Of a stretch of 64,000 bases of DNA, positions 46,675 through 55,841 are shown piece after piece. The notes under the pieces are model-generated. The model was not told the origin of the DNA, made no database searches, and was given only the letters and a program-made list of their open reading frames with translations. The stretch is from Affinirhizobium straminoryzae (lineage in GTDB: Bacteria; Pseudomonadota; Alphaproteobacteria; Rhizobiales; Rhizobiaceae). Numbering within the stretch: position 1 is the stretch's first letter; every line of letters begins with the position of its first letter. The DNA lies in contig NZ_VJMG01000029.1 of NCBI RefSeq assembly GCF_007004135.1, positions 17,639 through 81,638 of the forward strand, read 5' to 3'. A program made the translations under genes and the position numbers.

Positions 46675-48170
46675 GGCGAAAGACCCGGCGGTGTGCGGCG
46701 ATGATGGTCTGTCAGGGACTGGAAGGTGATCCCAAGGGAGAGGCAGAGGCCGTCGCAACCGGGCGGCCCGATGATCTGAATGCCGGTTGGCAGACCGGTT
46801 CGACCCACGCCGCTGGGCAGCATCAGGGCCGGAAGGCCCAGACAGTCGAAGACCATGGTGTTGCGCGAGATGACCTGCTGGAAGGGCAGGGCCGTTTCGT
46901 CAATCTCCACCGTGAGCGTATCCAGAAAGCCGGCTTCGCCGCCAAGCCCGGGCGTTACGATGAGATCGACCGAGTGGAAGAGAGCGACAAAATTCCTCTG
47001 GGCAGTTGCGCGATATCGCAATGCCTCGCCATAGGCGGAGGCGGAGATCTGCATGCCCTGTTTCAGCCGGGCCACCAGCCCCGCGTCGAAACGATCCGCC
47101 TCATCGATGCGGCAGGCGTGATAGGCGGCCAGTTCCGAAAGCAGAATGGTCCAGCCCGCTTCGTGAATCGCCTGAATGTCGAGTCCGGGCAGATCCACAA
47201 GTTCGCATCCTTGCGCCTCAAACAGGGCGAGTGCTGCCGTCCAATTGGCGATGACGTGGGCATCGACGCTCTCGGTAAACCAGTTGGCGGGCACACCGAG
47301 CCGCAGCTTTCGGGTCCCGTTCGGCGGCGTGGACGGCGCCACAGCCGTCATGTGCGGCAAGACGATGGCGATATCCTCCGCACTGCGGGCCATCGGGCCG
47401 ACGTGATCCAGCGTCCAGGAGAGCGGCGCAACGCCCTGCCTTGAAATCAGCTCTCGTGTCGGTTTGAGACCGGTCGTGCCGCACCAGCAGGAGGGAACGC
47501 GGATCGAGCCGCCGGTATCGGTGCCGAGTGCAAGTGGCATCAGCCGGCCGGCAAGCGCCGCACCCGACCCGGTGGACGAGCCGCCGGTCCAGCGCGTCGC
47601 ATCCCAGGGATTGGTGACTGTACCGAAGCGCGGATTGTGGGGCGAGCCGCAGGCAAACTCGGTGGTGGCAAGCATGGCAAGCGGTATGGCGCCCGCCGCC
47701 CTCAGGCGTGCCACGGCATCGGCATCGGCGGGGGCGATGCGATTGCCGGTGAGGCGTGAGCCGGATGTGGTGAGGGTGTCCGCCACATCGATGATGTCTT
47801 TCACGCCAAAGAACACGCCTTCCAGCGGTCGCGGATTCTTGTGACGCCAGCGACGGTCGCTTTCCGCAACGCTTGTTTCGAGATCTGCTGCAAAGCATAG
47901 CACGGCCTCAGCGCCTGCCCGGGTGCCGGCGATGGCATGCTTCAATGCATCAAGAGCCGTGCTCGGGGTCAGGCTGCCATGGCCATAGGCCGACAGCAGG
48001 TCCGCCACGCCTGCCTCTCGCACCGCCTTGCGAAGCGGCGCCGGTTTCGGCGCCGCAGGCTGAAGAAGGTCGGCAGAGGTGATGCCGGCCTCCAGTCTTG
48101 CATCGGCCTCGCGGGGATCTTCGAGTTGAAGCGGATCGAGGATGCTCCCCGCATCGACCGTCAATGACAT
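46671..48170 (-). CDS. Amidase signature family hydrolase (AtzE/allophanate hydrolase-like)
   Basis: This is 499 residues from ATG 48170, 11 bp after the rutA stop. The catalytic lysine is in FFGVKDIIDVADT, and the serines are in GGSSTGSGAALAG and DTGGSIRVPSCWCG. An N-terminal extension of about 95 residues before the amidase core is helical and includes LLSAYGHGSLTPSTALDALKHA, like the N-terminal part of allophanate hydrolase-type amidases. It is the middle gene of the rutA operon and is translationally coupled to the next amidase. The exact amide substrate is unknown. Confidence 0.83.
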   Translation of the reverse strand: MSLTVDAGSILDPLQLEDPREADARLEAGITSADLLQPAAPKPAPLRKAVREAGVADLLSAYGHGSLTPSTALDALKHAIAGTRAGAEAVLCFAADLETSVAESDRRWRHKNPRPLEGVFFGVKDIIDVADTLTTSGSRLTGNRIAPADADAVARLRAAGAIPLAMLATTEFACGSPHNPRFGTVTNPWDATRWTGGSSTGSGAALAGRLMPLALGTDTGGSIRVPSCWCGTTGLKPTRELISRQGVAPLSWTLDHVGPMARSAEDIAIVLPHMTAVAPSTPPNGTRKLRLGVPANWFTESVDAHVIANWTAALALFEAQGCELVDLPGLDIQAIHEAGWTILLSELAAYHACRIDEADRFDAGLVARLKQGMQISASAYGEALRYRATAQRNFVALFHSVDLIVTPGLGGEAGFLDTLTVEIDETALPFQQVISRNTMVFDCLGLPALMLPSGVGRTGLPTGIQIIGPPGCDGLCLSLGITFQSLTDHHRRTPPGLSP

Positions 48171-48181
48171 CGCCACTGAGC

Positions 48182-49267
48182 TTATTCCGCCGCCACCGAG
48201 GTGATCTGGCTGCGCGAGGCCATCAGTGGCTGGATATGCTCCCCGAACTGGTCGAGACCGATCAGGAAGTCGTCGAAGGTCAGCATGATGCCCTTGGTGC
48301 CGGGCACGGAGGCGGCCTCGTCCAGCATCTTCGCGACCTTGGCATAGGAGCCGACCAGAGTGCCCATGTTGAAGTTTACCGCACCTTCCGGCAGGTTGAT
48401 CGAGCGTGCGGTGGAACTTGCGTCCGCATTGGCGTCCTTGCTGCCCTGATCCGCCATCCAGGCCAGCGCATCGACGTCCGCGCCGGCACGATAGCTCTGC
48501 CACTTGGCCTCGGCCAGTTCGTCGGTCTCGTCGGCAATCACCATGAACAGCACGTAAGAGCCGACATCACGACCGCTTTTGGCGCTTGCCTCGATCAGGC
48601 GCTCATTACCGGGGGCATAGGCCGTCGGCGTGTTGATTCCGGAGCCGAGCACGAAGTTGTAATCGGCATATTCTGCCGCAAACTTCATGCCGCGCGGGCT
48701 CTGGCCGGCGGCGACGATCTCGATCTTGTGCTCCGGCGTGGGCTTCATCATGCACTCCTTCATCGTGAAGTGCTTGCCCTCGAAGGTGCATTCGCCCTTC
48801 TCCCACAGTTCCTTCATGATGTGGACGTATTCGGTGGAATAGTCATAGCGGTAACCGAAATAGTCGTCGCCCGGCCAGATGCCCATCTGGTCATATTCGG
48901 CCATCTGCCAGCCGGAGACGATATTGACGCCGAAGCGGCCGGGCGCGACGGAATCGATGGTGGTCGCCATGCGTGCCACGATGGCTGGCGGCAGTGTCAG
49001 CACGGCGGTCGAGGCAAACAGCTTGATGCGCGAGGTGACGGCGGCAAGGCTCGCCATCAGCGTGAAGCTTTCGAGATTGTAGTCCCAGAATTCCGTCTTT
49101 CCGCCGAAGCCGCGCAGCTTGATCATCGAAAGCGCGAAGTCGAGACCATAGGCTTCCGCCTTCTGCACGATCTGCTTGTTGAGCTCGAAACTCGGCTTGT
49201 ACTGCGGTGATGCCGTCGAGATCAGCCAGCCATTGTTGCCGATGGGAATGAAGACTCCGATATCCAT
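48182..49267 (-). CDS. rutA: RutA-type flavin-dependent amide-cleaving monooxygenase
   Basis: This 361-residue luciferase-like protein shares long stretches with E. coli Rut[20 protein letters not shown] (residues 3-21), [75 protein letters not shown] and [15 protein letters not shown]. RutA opens the uracil ring between N3 and C4 with O2 and reduced flavin, and needs the flavin reductase RutF, which is encoded 8 kb away at 57.3 kb. The other rut genes (rutB-E, rutG) are absent; two amidases follow instead. The substrate may therefore be uracil or another cyclic amide. A GntR-type half-conserved operator lies about 45-60 bp upstream. Confidence 0.85.
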   Translation of the reverse strand: MDIGVFIPIGNNGWLISTASPQYKPSFELNKQIVQKAEAYGLDFALSMIKLRGFGGKTEFWDYNLESFTLMASLAAVTSRIKLFASTAVLTLPPAIVARMATTIDSVAPGRFGVNIVSGWQMAEYDQMGIWPGDDYFGYRYDYSTEYVHIMKELWEKGECTFEGKHFTMKECMMKPTPEHKIEIVAAGQSPRGMKFAAEYADYNFVLGSGINTPTAYAPGNERLIEASAKSGRDVGSYVLFMVIADETDELAEAKWQSYRAGADVDALAWMADQGSKDANADASSTARSINLPEGAVNFNMGTLVGSYAKVAKMLDEAASVPGTKGIMLTFDDFLIGLDQFGEHIQPLMASRSQITSVAAE

Positions 49268-49310
49268 GTGCAGTTCCCCTTGTCGTCGTTTTCGGACCTG
49301 TTCAAAGTTT

Positions 49311-49327
49311 TTATGTACGAACTAATG
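49311..49327. promoter_or_regulatory. GntR operator candidate 1 (rutA promoter)
   Basis: TATGTACGAACTAAT (49312-49326) read on the other strand is ATTAGTTCGTACATA, which shares TTAGT-x-CGTACA with the site before the MFS gene and ATGT-N4-AC with the sites before the ABC importer. It lies 45-60 bp before the rutA start. Confidence 0.5.
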
Positions 49328-49477
49328 CAAACTTTGTCGGGGCTGTCCAGCATGAAATGTCGTGAAATTGTGCATGCCTATTTTGTGTGCTTTTTGCTAA
49401 AAAGCGCACGCAGGCACGCCGCGCGAATCATGCGCAGATGCTGAAAGTGACGGCGATTCCGGAGAGGACGATACGCC

Positions 49478-50284
49478 TCAGGTCTCGGCGCGCAGCGTCG
49501 TGGTATAGGTGAAGCGATCGGCCGGCAGAATCTGGAAAGCGTATTCGATCAGGCGGCGACCGCTGCCATAGTAGCGGCGGGTCACCTGCAAGGCGAGGTC
49601 GCCTTCCCTGCAGCCGATCTGTTCCGCGACCTCCGCGGCGAGGGCGACCGGCTTGATGTCCTGCTGGATCTCATGGATCATCTCGCCGGTATATTCTTCG
49701 ATCAGATGAAAGATGGCGGATTTCGCCACCTCCACATCCTTCACGGCCGGCGCCAGGCGGGCGTCAATATAGACCTCGTTCCAGGAGAAGGCCTTCTGCC
49801 GCGCGGCCGTATAGCGCACGCCCGTCATGTGCAGGAAGCGCCGCCCCGGCCGGCAGCCGAGTTCCACCGCCAGCTTGCCCTGAGCGGAGATTTCCCGTCG
49901 GTGGGAAATCACGAATTCCGTATTGCTCGCCACCTCGAACAGTTCCGAGCGGGAATGGGCAATGAAGTGGCGGCGCGCCACGTCCATGCCGGCTTCAACG
50001 CGGGTTCCGACGCCCTTGCGGGCGGAGAGGCGCCCGCCGGTGCGCATCGTGGCAATCGCCTGGCGCACCGTCTGGCGGCTGACGCCGAGGGCGGCTGCCA
50101 GTTCGTTTTCTGTCGGCAGAAGCGAACCTACGGGAAATTCGCCGCTGCGGATGCGCGCTTCCAGATGATGAGCCACCTGAAGGTAGAGCGGCGCGGTGGC
50201 AAGTTCAGGGCGCCATTCGGCGTCGATGCCCTGTGCATCCCCCGGTGCATGCTCCATCTGCTCCGTCATCGTTGTGTCATCCAT
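49478..50284 (-). CDS. GntR-family regulator with UTRA domain (HutC subfamily)
   Basis: This 268-residue repressor has an N-terminal winged helix (about 28-98: PLYLQVAHHLEARIRSGEF, LPTENELAAALGVSRQTVRQAI) and a UTRA effector domain (about 115-260, ending FTYTTTLRAET). It sits between the rutA operon and the divergent MFS gene. Related ATGT-N4-ACAT-like elements occur before rutA, before the MFS gene and before the ribose-type importer, so it is the natural candidate for local control of all three units. Its ligand is probably the substrate or an intermediate of the pathway. Confidence 0.87.
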   Translation of the reverse strand: MDDTTMTEQMEHAPGDAQGIDAEWRPELATAPLYLQVAHHLEARIRSGEFPVGSLLPTENELAAALGVSRQTVRQAIATMRTGGRLSARKGVGTRVEAGMDVARRHFIAHSRSELFEVASNTEFVISHRREISAQGKLAVELGCRPGRRFLHMTGVRYTAARQKAFSWNEVYIDARLAPAVKDVEVAKSAIFHLIEEYTGEMIHEIQQDIKPVALAAEVAEQIGCREGDLALQVTRRYYGSGRRLIEYAFQILPADRFTYTTTLRAET

Positions 50285-50383
50285 TCGATCGGTGCTCCAT
50301 CAACAGGCTTTTGCGAGGGGAATCAAACGGTTTCCGCATGGCAGCCCCGCACGGTCGATCGGTTGCGCCAGATCCTGAAATCA

Positions 50384-50400
50384 GTTAGTACGTACAAATA
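50384..50400. promoter_or_regulatory. GntR operator candidate 2 (MFS promoter)
   Basis: TTAGTACGTACAAAT (50385-50399) contains the palindrome GTACGTAC and matches candidate 1 at TTAGT-x-CGTACA. It lies 35-50 bp before the MFS start and about 100 bp before the divergent regulator gene. Confidence 0.5.
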
Positions 50401-50434
50401 CTCGTTTCCCACACGCAATCCAAGGCTTCCACGC

Positions 50435-51652
50435 ATGTCGGACATTCTTGCGGGAGAGCGGCGTCTGGCGCCGGCATCCTCGCTTTTGCAGACCCTTGCC
50501 GCCGCAACCCTGATCCAGATCGTGGCAACAGCCAGCGTTCTGGCGCTGACCGCCATCGCGCCCTCCGTCGCGCACGATCTCGGGATCGGCGCACACTGGA
50601 TCGGCTACCAGATCAGCCTCATCTACGCCTCCGGCATGGTGTCCTCGGCGGTTGCTGGAACGCTCGTTCAGCGCTACGGCCCGGTGAAGGTGGAGCAACT
50701 GGCCCTCGTTCTCTTTGCGGTCGGCTTTGCCGGTATCGCCACGGCACTGGTGCCGGTCATCGTGGTTGCCTCGCTGCTGATCGGCTTCGGCTATGGTCTC
50801 AACAATCCGGCCTCGTCGGAAATGCTGAGCCGGGTCACGCCCCAGCACCGGCGCAACATCGTCTTTTCGCTGAAGCAGGCGGGGGTCCCGCTTGGTGGCA
50901 TCTGCGCGAGCTTCGCCTTCCCTTATCTGTCTGCCCGGTTCGGCTGGCACGAGGCGCTGCTGATCGGTGCGGTCGGGCCGCTCGCCACCATGGGGTTGCT
51001 GGCCTTTACCCATGCGGCGGAGCCGAAGCAGGCGATGAAGCCTCGCTCGCTCGGACGCGGTTTTATCGAGGAGCAGTCGATCATCTGGAAAAGCCGGCCG
51101 CTGCGCACGTTGAGCGGGCTTGGCTTTGCCTATTCCGCCATGCAGCTTTCGGCCTCCGCCTTTGCCGTGGTGGCGCTGGTGCATGATGCGGGCTGGTCGC
51201 TGCTGTCTGCCGGTGCCGTGGCGGCGGCCATGCAGTTTGCCGGCGCCTTCGGCCGTGTGTTCTGGGGTGTCGTTGCCGATCGCATCGGCGGCGGCTTGCT
51301 GACCCTGTCGCTGCTCGGGCTGCTCGGCGGCTGCGGCTTTGCCGGGCTTTACTGGCTGGCCAACCTGCCGCTCGTGTTGCAGGCAGGGCTGTTCGTCCTG
51401 ATCGGGGCCGTCACCATCGGCTGGAACGGCGTGCTGCTGGCCGAGGTCGCCCATCATGCGCCGGAAGCGCGGGTGGGGGCCATCACCGGGGGCGCACTGG
51501 TCTATACCTTCATCGGCGTCATCGTCGGCCCTTCGACCTTCGCCGCCCTCTATGCACTGACCGGTCACTACGGCGCGAGCTTTCTCTGCTTTTCGCTGTT
51601 CGGCTTTGGCGGCATGGTGGCGGCGTGGGTGGCGCATCGCAAGGACGATTGA
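50435..51652 (+). CDS. Major facilitator superfamily transporter
   Basis: This 405-residue permease has 12 predicted helices and typical MFS loops: RYGPVKVEQLALVLFAVGFA (loop 2-3) and RNIVFSLKQAGVPLGGICAS near helix 5. It resembles the cyanate/CynX and nitrate-type group in length but shows no decisive motif. ATG 50435 is chosen because the membrane part begins about 25 residues later. It is divergent from the GntR gene and probably carries the substrate or an end product of the RutA/amidase pathway. Confidence 0.85.
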   Translation: MSDILAGERRLAPASSLLQTLAAATLIQIVATASVLALTAIAPSVAHDLGIGAHWIGYQISLIYASGMVSSAVAGTLVQRYGPVKVEQLALVLFAVGFAGIATALVPVIVVASLLIGFGYGLNNPASSEMLSRVTPQHRRNIVFSLKQAGVPLGGICASFAFPYLSARFGWHEALLIGAVGPLATMGLLAFTHAAEPKQAMKPRSLGRGFIEEQSIIWKSRPLRTLSGLGFAYSAMQLSASAFAVVALVHDAGWSLLSAGAVAAAMQFAGAFGRVFWGVVADRIGGGLLTLSLLGLLGGCGFAGLYWLANLPLVLQAGLFVLIGAVTIGWNGVLLAEVAHHAPEARVGAITGGALVYTFIGVIVGPSTFAALYALTGHYGASFLCFSLFGFGGMVAAWVAHRKDD

Positions 51653-51667
51653 CGTCTCAATTCACTT

Positions 51668-51686
51668 CATCATGTACAGACATACC
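51668..51686. promoter_or_regulatory. GntR operator candidate 3
   Basis: ATGTACAGACAT (51672-51683) is an exact ATGT-N4-ACAT element. It lies between the MFS stop and its terminator, about 260 bp before the importer gene, so it is less well placed than candidate 4. Confidence 0.35.
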
Positions 51687-51690
51687 GAAT

Positions 51691-51725
51691 GAAAATGCCG
51701 GCCTCGGGGTCGGCATTTTCATTTT
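51691..51725 (+). terminator. Terminator after the MFS gene
   Basis: GAAAATGCCG and CGGCATTTTC make a perfect 10-bp stem with a 10-base loop, followed by ATTTTGAG. This is the textbook form of a factor-independent terminator. Confidence 0.85.
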
Positions 51726-51857
51726 GAGCCCCGAAAGTGCCCCTTGCTGCGGCGCGGTGATGAAACTGCCATCAGGCTGCGTTGTGCCAATTCCGGCAAT
51801 TGATGCAATTATGTGCAGTGCAAAAATTTAGGCAGAATCACGTTGACGAGTTCTCGT

Positions 51858-51874
51858 TTATGTCCGTACATTAT
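51858..51874. promoter_or_regulatory. GntR operator candidate 4 (ribose-type importer promoter)
   Basis: ATGTCCGTACAT (51860-51871) is an ATGT-N4-ACAT element about 70 bp before the importer start. It shares CGTACA with candidates 1 and 2. Confidence 0.5.
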
Positions 51875-51942
51875 CTTTAAACGGGCATGGCCATCCGGGG
51901 ATGCTTGCCGTCCGCCGGGGATAACGAAGGGGAATGTCGAAG

Positions 51943-53043
51943 ATGCGCCAGTTTCTGCTCACGTCCTTGTTTGCCGCCACGGCATCGCTTCTGGCCGCGC
52001 AGCCCGGGGCTGCCGATCCGATGAGCGATGCGAAGGCGATCGTTGCCGATCACGAGACGATGCCGGTTTTCACGCCGCCGGGCGATGCCTTTGACGCAAA
52101 GGCCTGCATGGCCGGCAAGAAGGTGCTCTCGATTCCGATCTCCATGACCATTCCCTTCAATGTGGAGCTGCAGAAGGGCATGGCGGCTGCGGCAAAGGAG
52201 GTGGGTTTCACCTACACGACCTGGGACAACCAGCTGAAGGTGGACCAGTGGATCCAGGGCGTATCGCAGGCGATCAGCCAGAAATATGATGCGCTCGATA
52301 TTGCCGGCGGTCTCAATCCCGAAGTTCTCGGGCCGCAGCTGGCGGAAGCGCGGGCGGCAGGGCTGAAGATAAGCACCACGCACCTCTATGACGTGACGCA
52401 GGACCAGTTCAAGGGCGTGGACTATTCCGCAAAGGTGGATTTCAGCGGCGCCGGCAAGCTGCTGGCGGCCTGGGCCTATGTGAAGACCGGCGGCAAGCCG
52501 AATGTGCTGATCATCGGCTCTTCCGACGTTCTGCCCTCCATTCCCTTCGTGAAGTCGATCCAGGCCGAGTTGAAGGCGCTTTGCCCCGAATGCAAGCAGA
52601 AGCATCTCGATGTGCCGGTCTCCGAATGGGCCACGAAGATCCAGCCCGGCGTACAGTCGGCGCTGCTCGCCGATCCCACGATCAACTATATCCTGCCGAT
52701 CTACGATTCCATGTCGCAGTTCGTCGTGCCGGCGCTGCGCATCACCGGATCCGAGGGCGCGGTGAAGATCGCAAGCTTCAACGGCACGCCGTTCGTGCTG
52801 GATATGGTGCGCGAAAACCATGTGCAGATGGATATCGGGGAAAGCCTCGGCTGGGCCGGCTATGCTGCGATCGACAACATCATGCGCATGATGTGCGGCC
52901 TGCCGTCTGCAGCCAAGCTCAACGTGCCGCTGCTGATCTTCGACGAGCGTAACATCAAGACCGCCGGCATTCCCGCCAACTTCAACGATGGCTATGGCGA
53001 TGCCCATCTGGAGGGTTTTCGCAAGCTCTGGAAGCTGAAGTGA
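51943..53043 (+). CDS. Ribose-type ABC transporter substrate-binding protein
   Basis: This periplasmic binding protein of the RbsB/LacI fold (Peripla_BP_4) has about 366 residues. ATG 51943 is preferred because AAGGGGA lies 9 bases upstream; an ATG at 51934 is almost in contact with that site. The signal peptide ends near QPGAA. The fold is seen in KKVLSIPISMTIPFNVELQKGMAAAAKEVGF (residues ~52-82, not continuous motif), YDALDIAGGLNPEVLGPQLAEA, and the second-lobe strand VLIIGSSDVLPS. It opens an importer operon that runs on into an amidase and rutF, so its ligand is probably the substrate of that pathway rather than a simple sugar. Confidence 0.85.
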   Translation: MRQFLLTSLFAATASLLAAQPGAADPMSDAKAIVADHETMPVFTPPGDAFDAKACMAGKKVLSIPISMTIPFNVELQKGMAAAAKEVGFTYTTWDNQLKVDQWIQGVSQAISQKYDALDIAGGLNPEVLGPQLAEARAAGLKISTTHLYDVTQDQFKGVDYSAKVDFSGAGKLLAAWAYVKTGGKPNVLIIGSSDVLPSIPFVKSIQAELKALCPECKQKHLDVPVSEWATKIQPGVQSALLADPTINYILPIYDSMSQFVVPALRITGSEGAVKIASFNGTPFVLDMVRENHVQMDIGESLGWAGYAAIDNIMRMMCGLPSAAKLNVPLLIFDERNIKTAGIPANFNDGYGDAHLEGFRKLWKLK

Positions 53044-53071
53044 CGCAACGCCGTCAGACAAGGAGCCTGCC

Positions 53072-54622
53072 ATGTCCGACAATGCCGTGCTTCACCTGAA
53101 CAACATCCGCATGCGCTTCGGCAATTTTCAGGCGCTCAAAGGCGTGTCGCTGTCGATCCGGCGCGGCGAGGTGTTCGGTCTTCTCGGCCAGAACGGCTCC
53201 GGCAAGTCCACCCTGATCAAGGTTCTTGCCGGTTTCCACCAGCCGGAAGAGGGCAGCGAGGTGATCCTCTGGGGGCAGACCATGCCGCTGCCGCTCAACC
53301 AGATGGAGATCAAGAAGCGCGGCGTTGCCTTCGTCCACCAGCATCTCGGCCTGATTGCCTCGCTGACGGTGGTGGAAAACATGCGGGTGACGGCGCTCGG
53401 CACCCGCACGCCGTGGTTCGTCAACTGGCGGCGCGAGGCAAAACGCGTCGCCGAGCAGTTTGCCGCATTCGGCCTGTCGATCGATCCCTTTGCGACGATT
53501 GCCCAGTTGTCGCCGGTCGAGCGCGCCTTCGTCGCCATCGTGCGCGCCTTCGAGGATCTGAAGGCCTCCGATGCCGGTTACGGTGGCGAGGGCATCCTCG
53601 TTCTCGATGAGCCGACCCCCTTCCTGCCGGCCGAGGATGTCAAGCGGCTGTTCGGCCTGATCCGCTCCATCGTCGCAAGCGGCGCCTCCGTGGTGATCGT
53701 CACGCATGATATCGACGAGGTGCGCGAGATCACCGACCGCGTGGCCGTGCTGCGCGATGGCGAACTGGTCGATATCCTCGAGACGAAGGTGACCGAGCGC
53801 CAGGCCATTCTCGACACCATCGTCGGCAGCCGGATCGATGCTTTCGCCAAGGCGAGAGGCGTCGAGGCCCGTCCCCCTGCCGTTACCGTCACCGGCATCG
53901 CGATGGGTCGTGCAGCACCCTTCGATTTGTCGATCGGGGAGGGGGAGACGCTGGGAGTGACCGGCCTGATCGGCTCTGGTTTCGCAAGCCTTCCCTATGC
54001 GCTGTTCGGTGCGGTCAGGGCCACAGGCAATATGGTTCTGGATGGCCGTTCCATCGATCTCTCTCGTCTGACGCCGGCAGCTGCACAGGCGCTCGGCCTT
54101 GCGCTGTTGCCGGGCGACCGGCTGGGGGCGGCCGGTGTCGGCAGCCTGTCGGTCACCGACAACATCACCCTGCCGGTGCTGCCCGACCATCGCGGCCTGC
54201 TCGGTCTTGATCGTCCCGGCATGCTGCGAACGGCCGGCCATCTCTCGGAGCTGCACGATGTGCGTCCGCGCCGGCCGGAGCTGCCGCTCGGCTCGCTGTC
54301 GGGCGGCAACCAGCAGAAGGTGCTGCTGGCCAAATGGCTGCAGACGAAGCCGCGCCTGCTTCTCCTGGACGAGCCGACGCAAGGGGTGGATTTCGGCGCC
54401 CGCCAGCAGATCTTTTCTGCCCTCGACCGGGCCGCCCGCGACGGCACTGCCATTCTCTGCGCCTCGACCGATAACGAGCAGCTGGAGCAGATCTGCGACC
54501 GTATTCTCGTCTTTGCCCGCGGCCGTCCGGTGGTGGAGCTGCGCGGCGCGGAGATCACCCGCAAAGCCATCACCGAAGCCTGTTTCTACAGCGAAAGCCA
54601 AACCGCGGAGGCCGCAGAATGA
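53072..54622 (+). CDS. Ribose-type ABC transporter ATP-binding protein (two nucleotide-binding domains)
   Basis: This 516-residue protein is of the RbsA/MglA type. Domain 1 has Walker A GQNGSGKST (about 40-48), a deviant signature LSPVERAFVAIVRA in place of LSGGQ, and Walker B ILVLDEPTPFLP. Domain 2 has a degenerate Walker A (GLIGSGFASLPY), a full signature LSGGNQQKVLLAKW and Walker B LLLLDEPTQGVDFGA. Loss of one Walker A is usual in this class. The weak signature in domain 1 is less usual and means one composite ATP site may be inactive. AAGGAG precedes the start, and the stop overlaps the permease gene by four bases. Confidence 0.9.
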   Translation: MSDNAVLHLNNIRMRFGNFQALKGVSLSIRRGEVFGLLGQNGSGKSTLIKVLAGFHQPEEGSEVILWGQTMPLPLNQMEIKKRGVAFVHQHLGLIASLTVVENMRVTALGTRTPWFVNWRREAKRVAEQFAAFGLSIDPFATIAQLSPVERAFVAIVRAFEDLKASDAGYGGEGILVLDEPTPFLPAEDVKRLFGLIRSIVASGASVVIVTHDIDEVREITDRVAVLRDGELVDILETKVTERQAILDTIVGSRIDAFAKARGVEARPPAVTVTGIAMGRAAPFDLSIGEGETLGVTGLIGSGFASLPYALFGAVRATGNMVLDGRSIDLSRLTPAAAQALGLALLPGDRLGAAGVGSLSVTDNITLPVLPDHRGLLGLDRPGMLRTAGHLSELHDVRPRRPELPLGSLSGGNQQKVLLAKWLQTKPRLLLLDEPTQGVDFGARQQIFSALDRAARDGTAILCASTDNEQLEQICDRILVFARGRPVVELRGAEITRKAITEACFYSESQTAEAAE

Positions 54623-55629
54623 CGACCCTCGAGATGTCCGCCAAACCCGCCGCACCGGTTCGTGCGCCGCGCATCAACCTCAAGCAGGAGGGGGAACGCT
54701 TTGCGCTGGTCGGTGCCTGGCTGCTGCTGATCGTGATCTTCGGCATCCTGATGCCGGATTCGTTCCTCAGCTGGCGCAATTTCTCCACCATGTTCGGCTC
54801 GCAGGCCGTGCTGGTGGTGCTCACGCTCGGCATCATCATTCCGCTGACCTCGGGAGACTTCGATCTGTCGGGCGCCTCGACGCTGACCATGAGTTCCATG
54901 CTGATCGGCGTTCTCAACGCGCGTGATGGCTGGGGGCTCGCACCGACGCTCGTCATCGCGCTGGCGAGCGGGCTTGTGATCGGCGCGGTCAACGCCTTCT
55001 TCGTGCTCTATTTCCGCATCCACTCGCTGATCGTCACCCTCGGCGTCGGCACCTTCGTCAATGGCCTGATCCTCTGGATCAGCAAGTCGCAGACCATTTC
55101 CGGTGTCTCCATGTCGCTGGTCGAATGGGTGATCATCAACCGGCTGTTCGGCATTCCGCTCGCCTTCTTCTATGCGCTCCTTCTGGCGGCCGTGATCTGG
55201 TATGTGCTGGAATATACGATTGCCGGCCGCCGGCTGCTGTTTGTCGGGCGCGGACGCGAGGTGTCGCGCCTCAACGGCATTCCTGTCGATCGTGTCAGGG
55301 CCATCTCGTTCATCATCTCGGGGGTAATCGCGGCCCTTGCCGGCGTCTTCTATGCCGGCATGACCGGTTCTGCCGATCCGCTCTCCGGCCTCAATCTGCT
55401 GCTGCCGGCCTTCGCCGCCGCCTTTCTCGGGGCAACGACGATCTCGCCCGGACGGTTCAATGCCTTTGGCGCGGTGATCAGCGTCTATTTCCTGGTCACC
55501 GGCATTACCGGGCTGACCATGCTGGGCGCGGATGCCTATGTGCAGAACCTCTTCTATGGCGGCGCGCTGGTCATTGCTGTAGCGCTCAGCCAGCTCGTGC
55601 GCAATCGCCAGCCGCAGGAGTTCAGCTGA
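54619..55629 (+). CDS. Ribose-type ABC transporter permease
   Basis: This 336-residue BPD_transp_2 (RbsC-like) permease has about 8-10 helices. Family segments are GSQAVLVVLTLGIIIPLTSGDFDLS (split across 55-80), HSLIVTLGVGTFVNGL, RRLLFVGRGREVSRLNGIPVDR and the C-terminal LLPAFAAAFLGATTISPGRFN. The last is the usual signature near the end of RbsC proteins. It is coupled by ATGA overlap to the ATPase and by TGATG to the small gene that follows. Confidence 0.9.
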   Translation: MTTLEMSAKPAAPVRAPRINLKQEGERFALVGAWLLLIVIFGILMPDSFLSWRNFSTMFGSQAVLVVLTLGIIIPLTSGDFDLSGASTLTMSSMLIGVLNARDGWGLAPTLVIALASGLVIGAVNAFFVLYFRIHSLIVTLGVGTFVNGLILWISKSQTISGVSMSLVEWVIINRLFGIPLAFFYALLLAAVIWYVLEYTIAGRRLLFVGRGREVSRLNGIPVDRVRAISFIISGVIAALAGVFYAGMTGSADPLSGLNLLLPAFAAAFLGATTISPGRFNAFGAVISVYFLVTGITGLTMLGADAYVQNLFYGGALVIAVALSQLVRNRQPQEFS

Positions 55630-55841
55630 TGGATGGCCAGGATATGCTGCCGGACCGGCTGGTCCGCGCCTTCTGGAAACGCCCGGCCAACGCGGCGGAG
55701 GACATTGCCATGCGCGGCGAGATCGGGCGCGATGCGCCGGCCATCGGCGCGCATGCGCTTGCCCGCGACGACGCGCTGTTTTCGGTCGAGCCTTCCCATT
55801 TTACGGCCCTGATGTTGCGGGAGGCCGGACGTGAGCGTTGA
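55629..55841 (+). CDS. Small protein of unknown function between permease and amidase
   Basis: This 70-residue frame is locked in the operon. Its ATG shares one base with the permease stop and its last 11 bases overlap the amidase GTG start. It is acidic to neutral, with no membrane segment or signal peptide, and contains RDDALFSVEPSHFTALMLREAG near its end. Some amidases of the AtzE type work with a small GatC-like partner (AtzG); the position fits, but the sequence does not clearly match DUF4089. I do not recognise the family. Confidence 0.6.
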   Translation: MDGQDMLPDRLVRAFWKRPANAAEDIAMRGEIGRDAPAIGAHALARDDALFSVEPSHFTALMLREAGRER

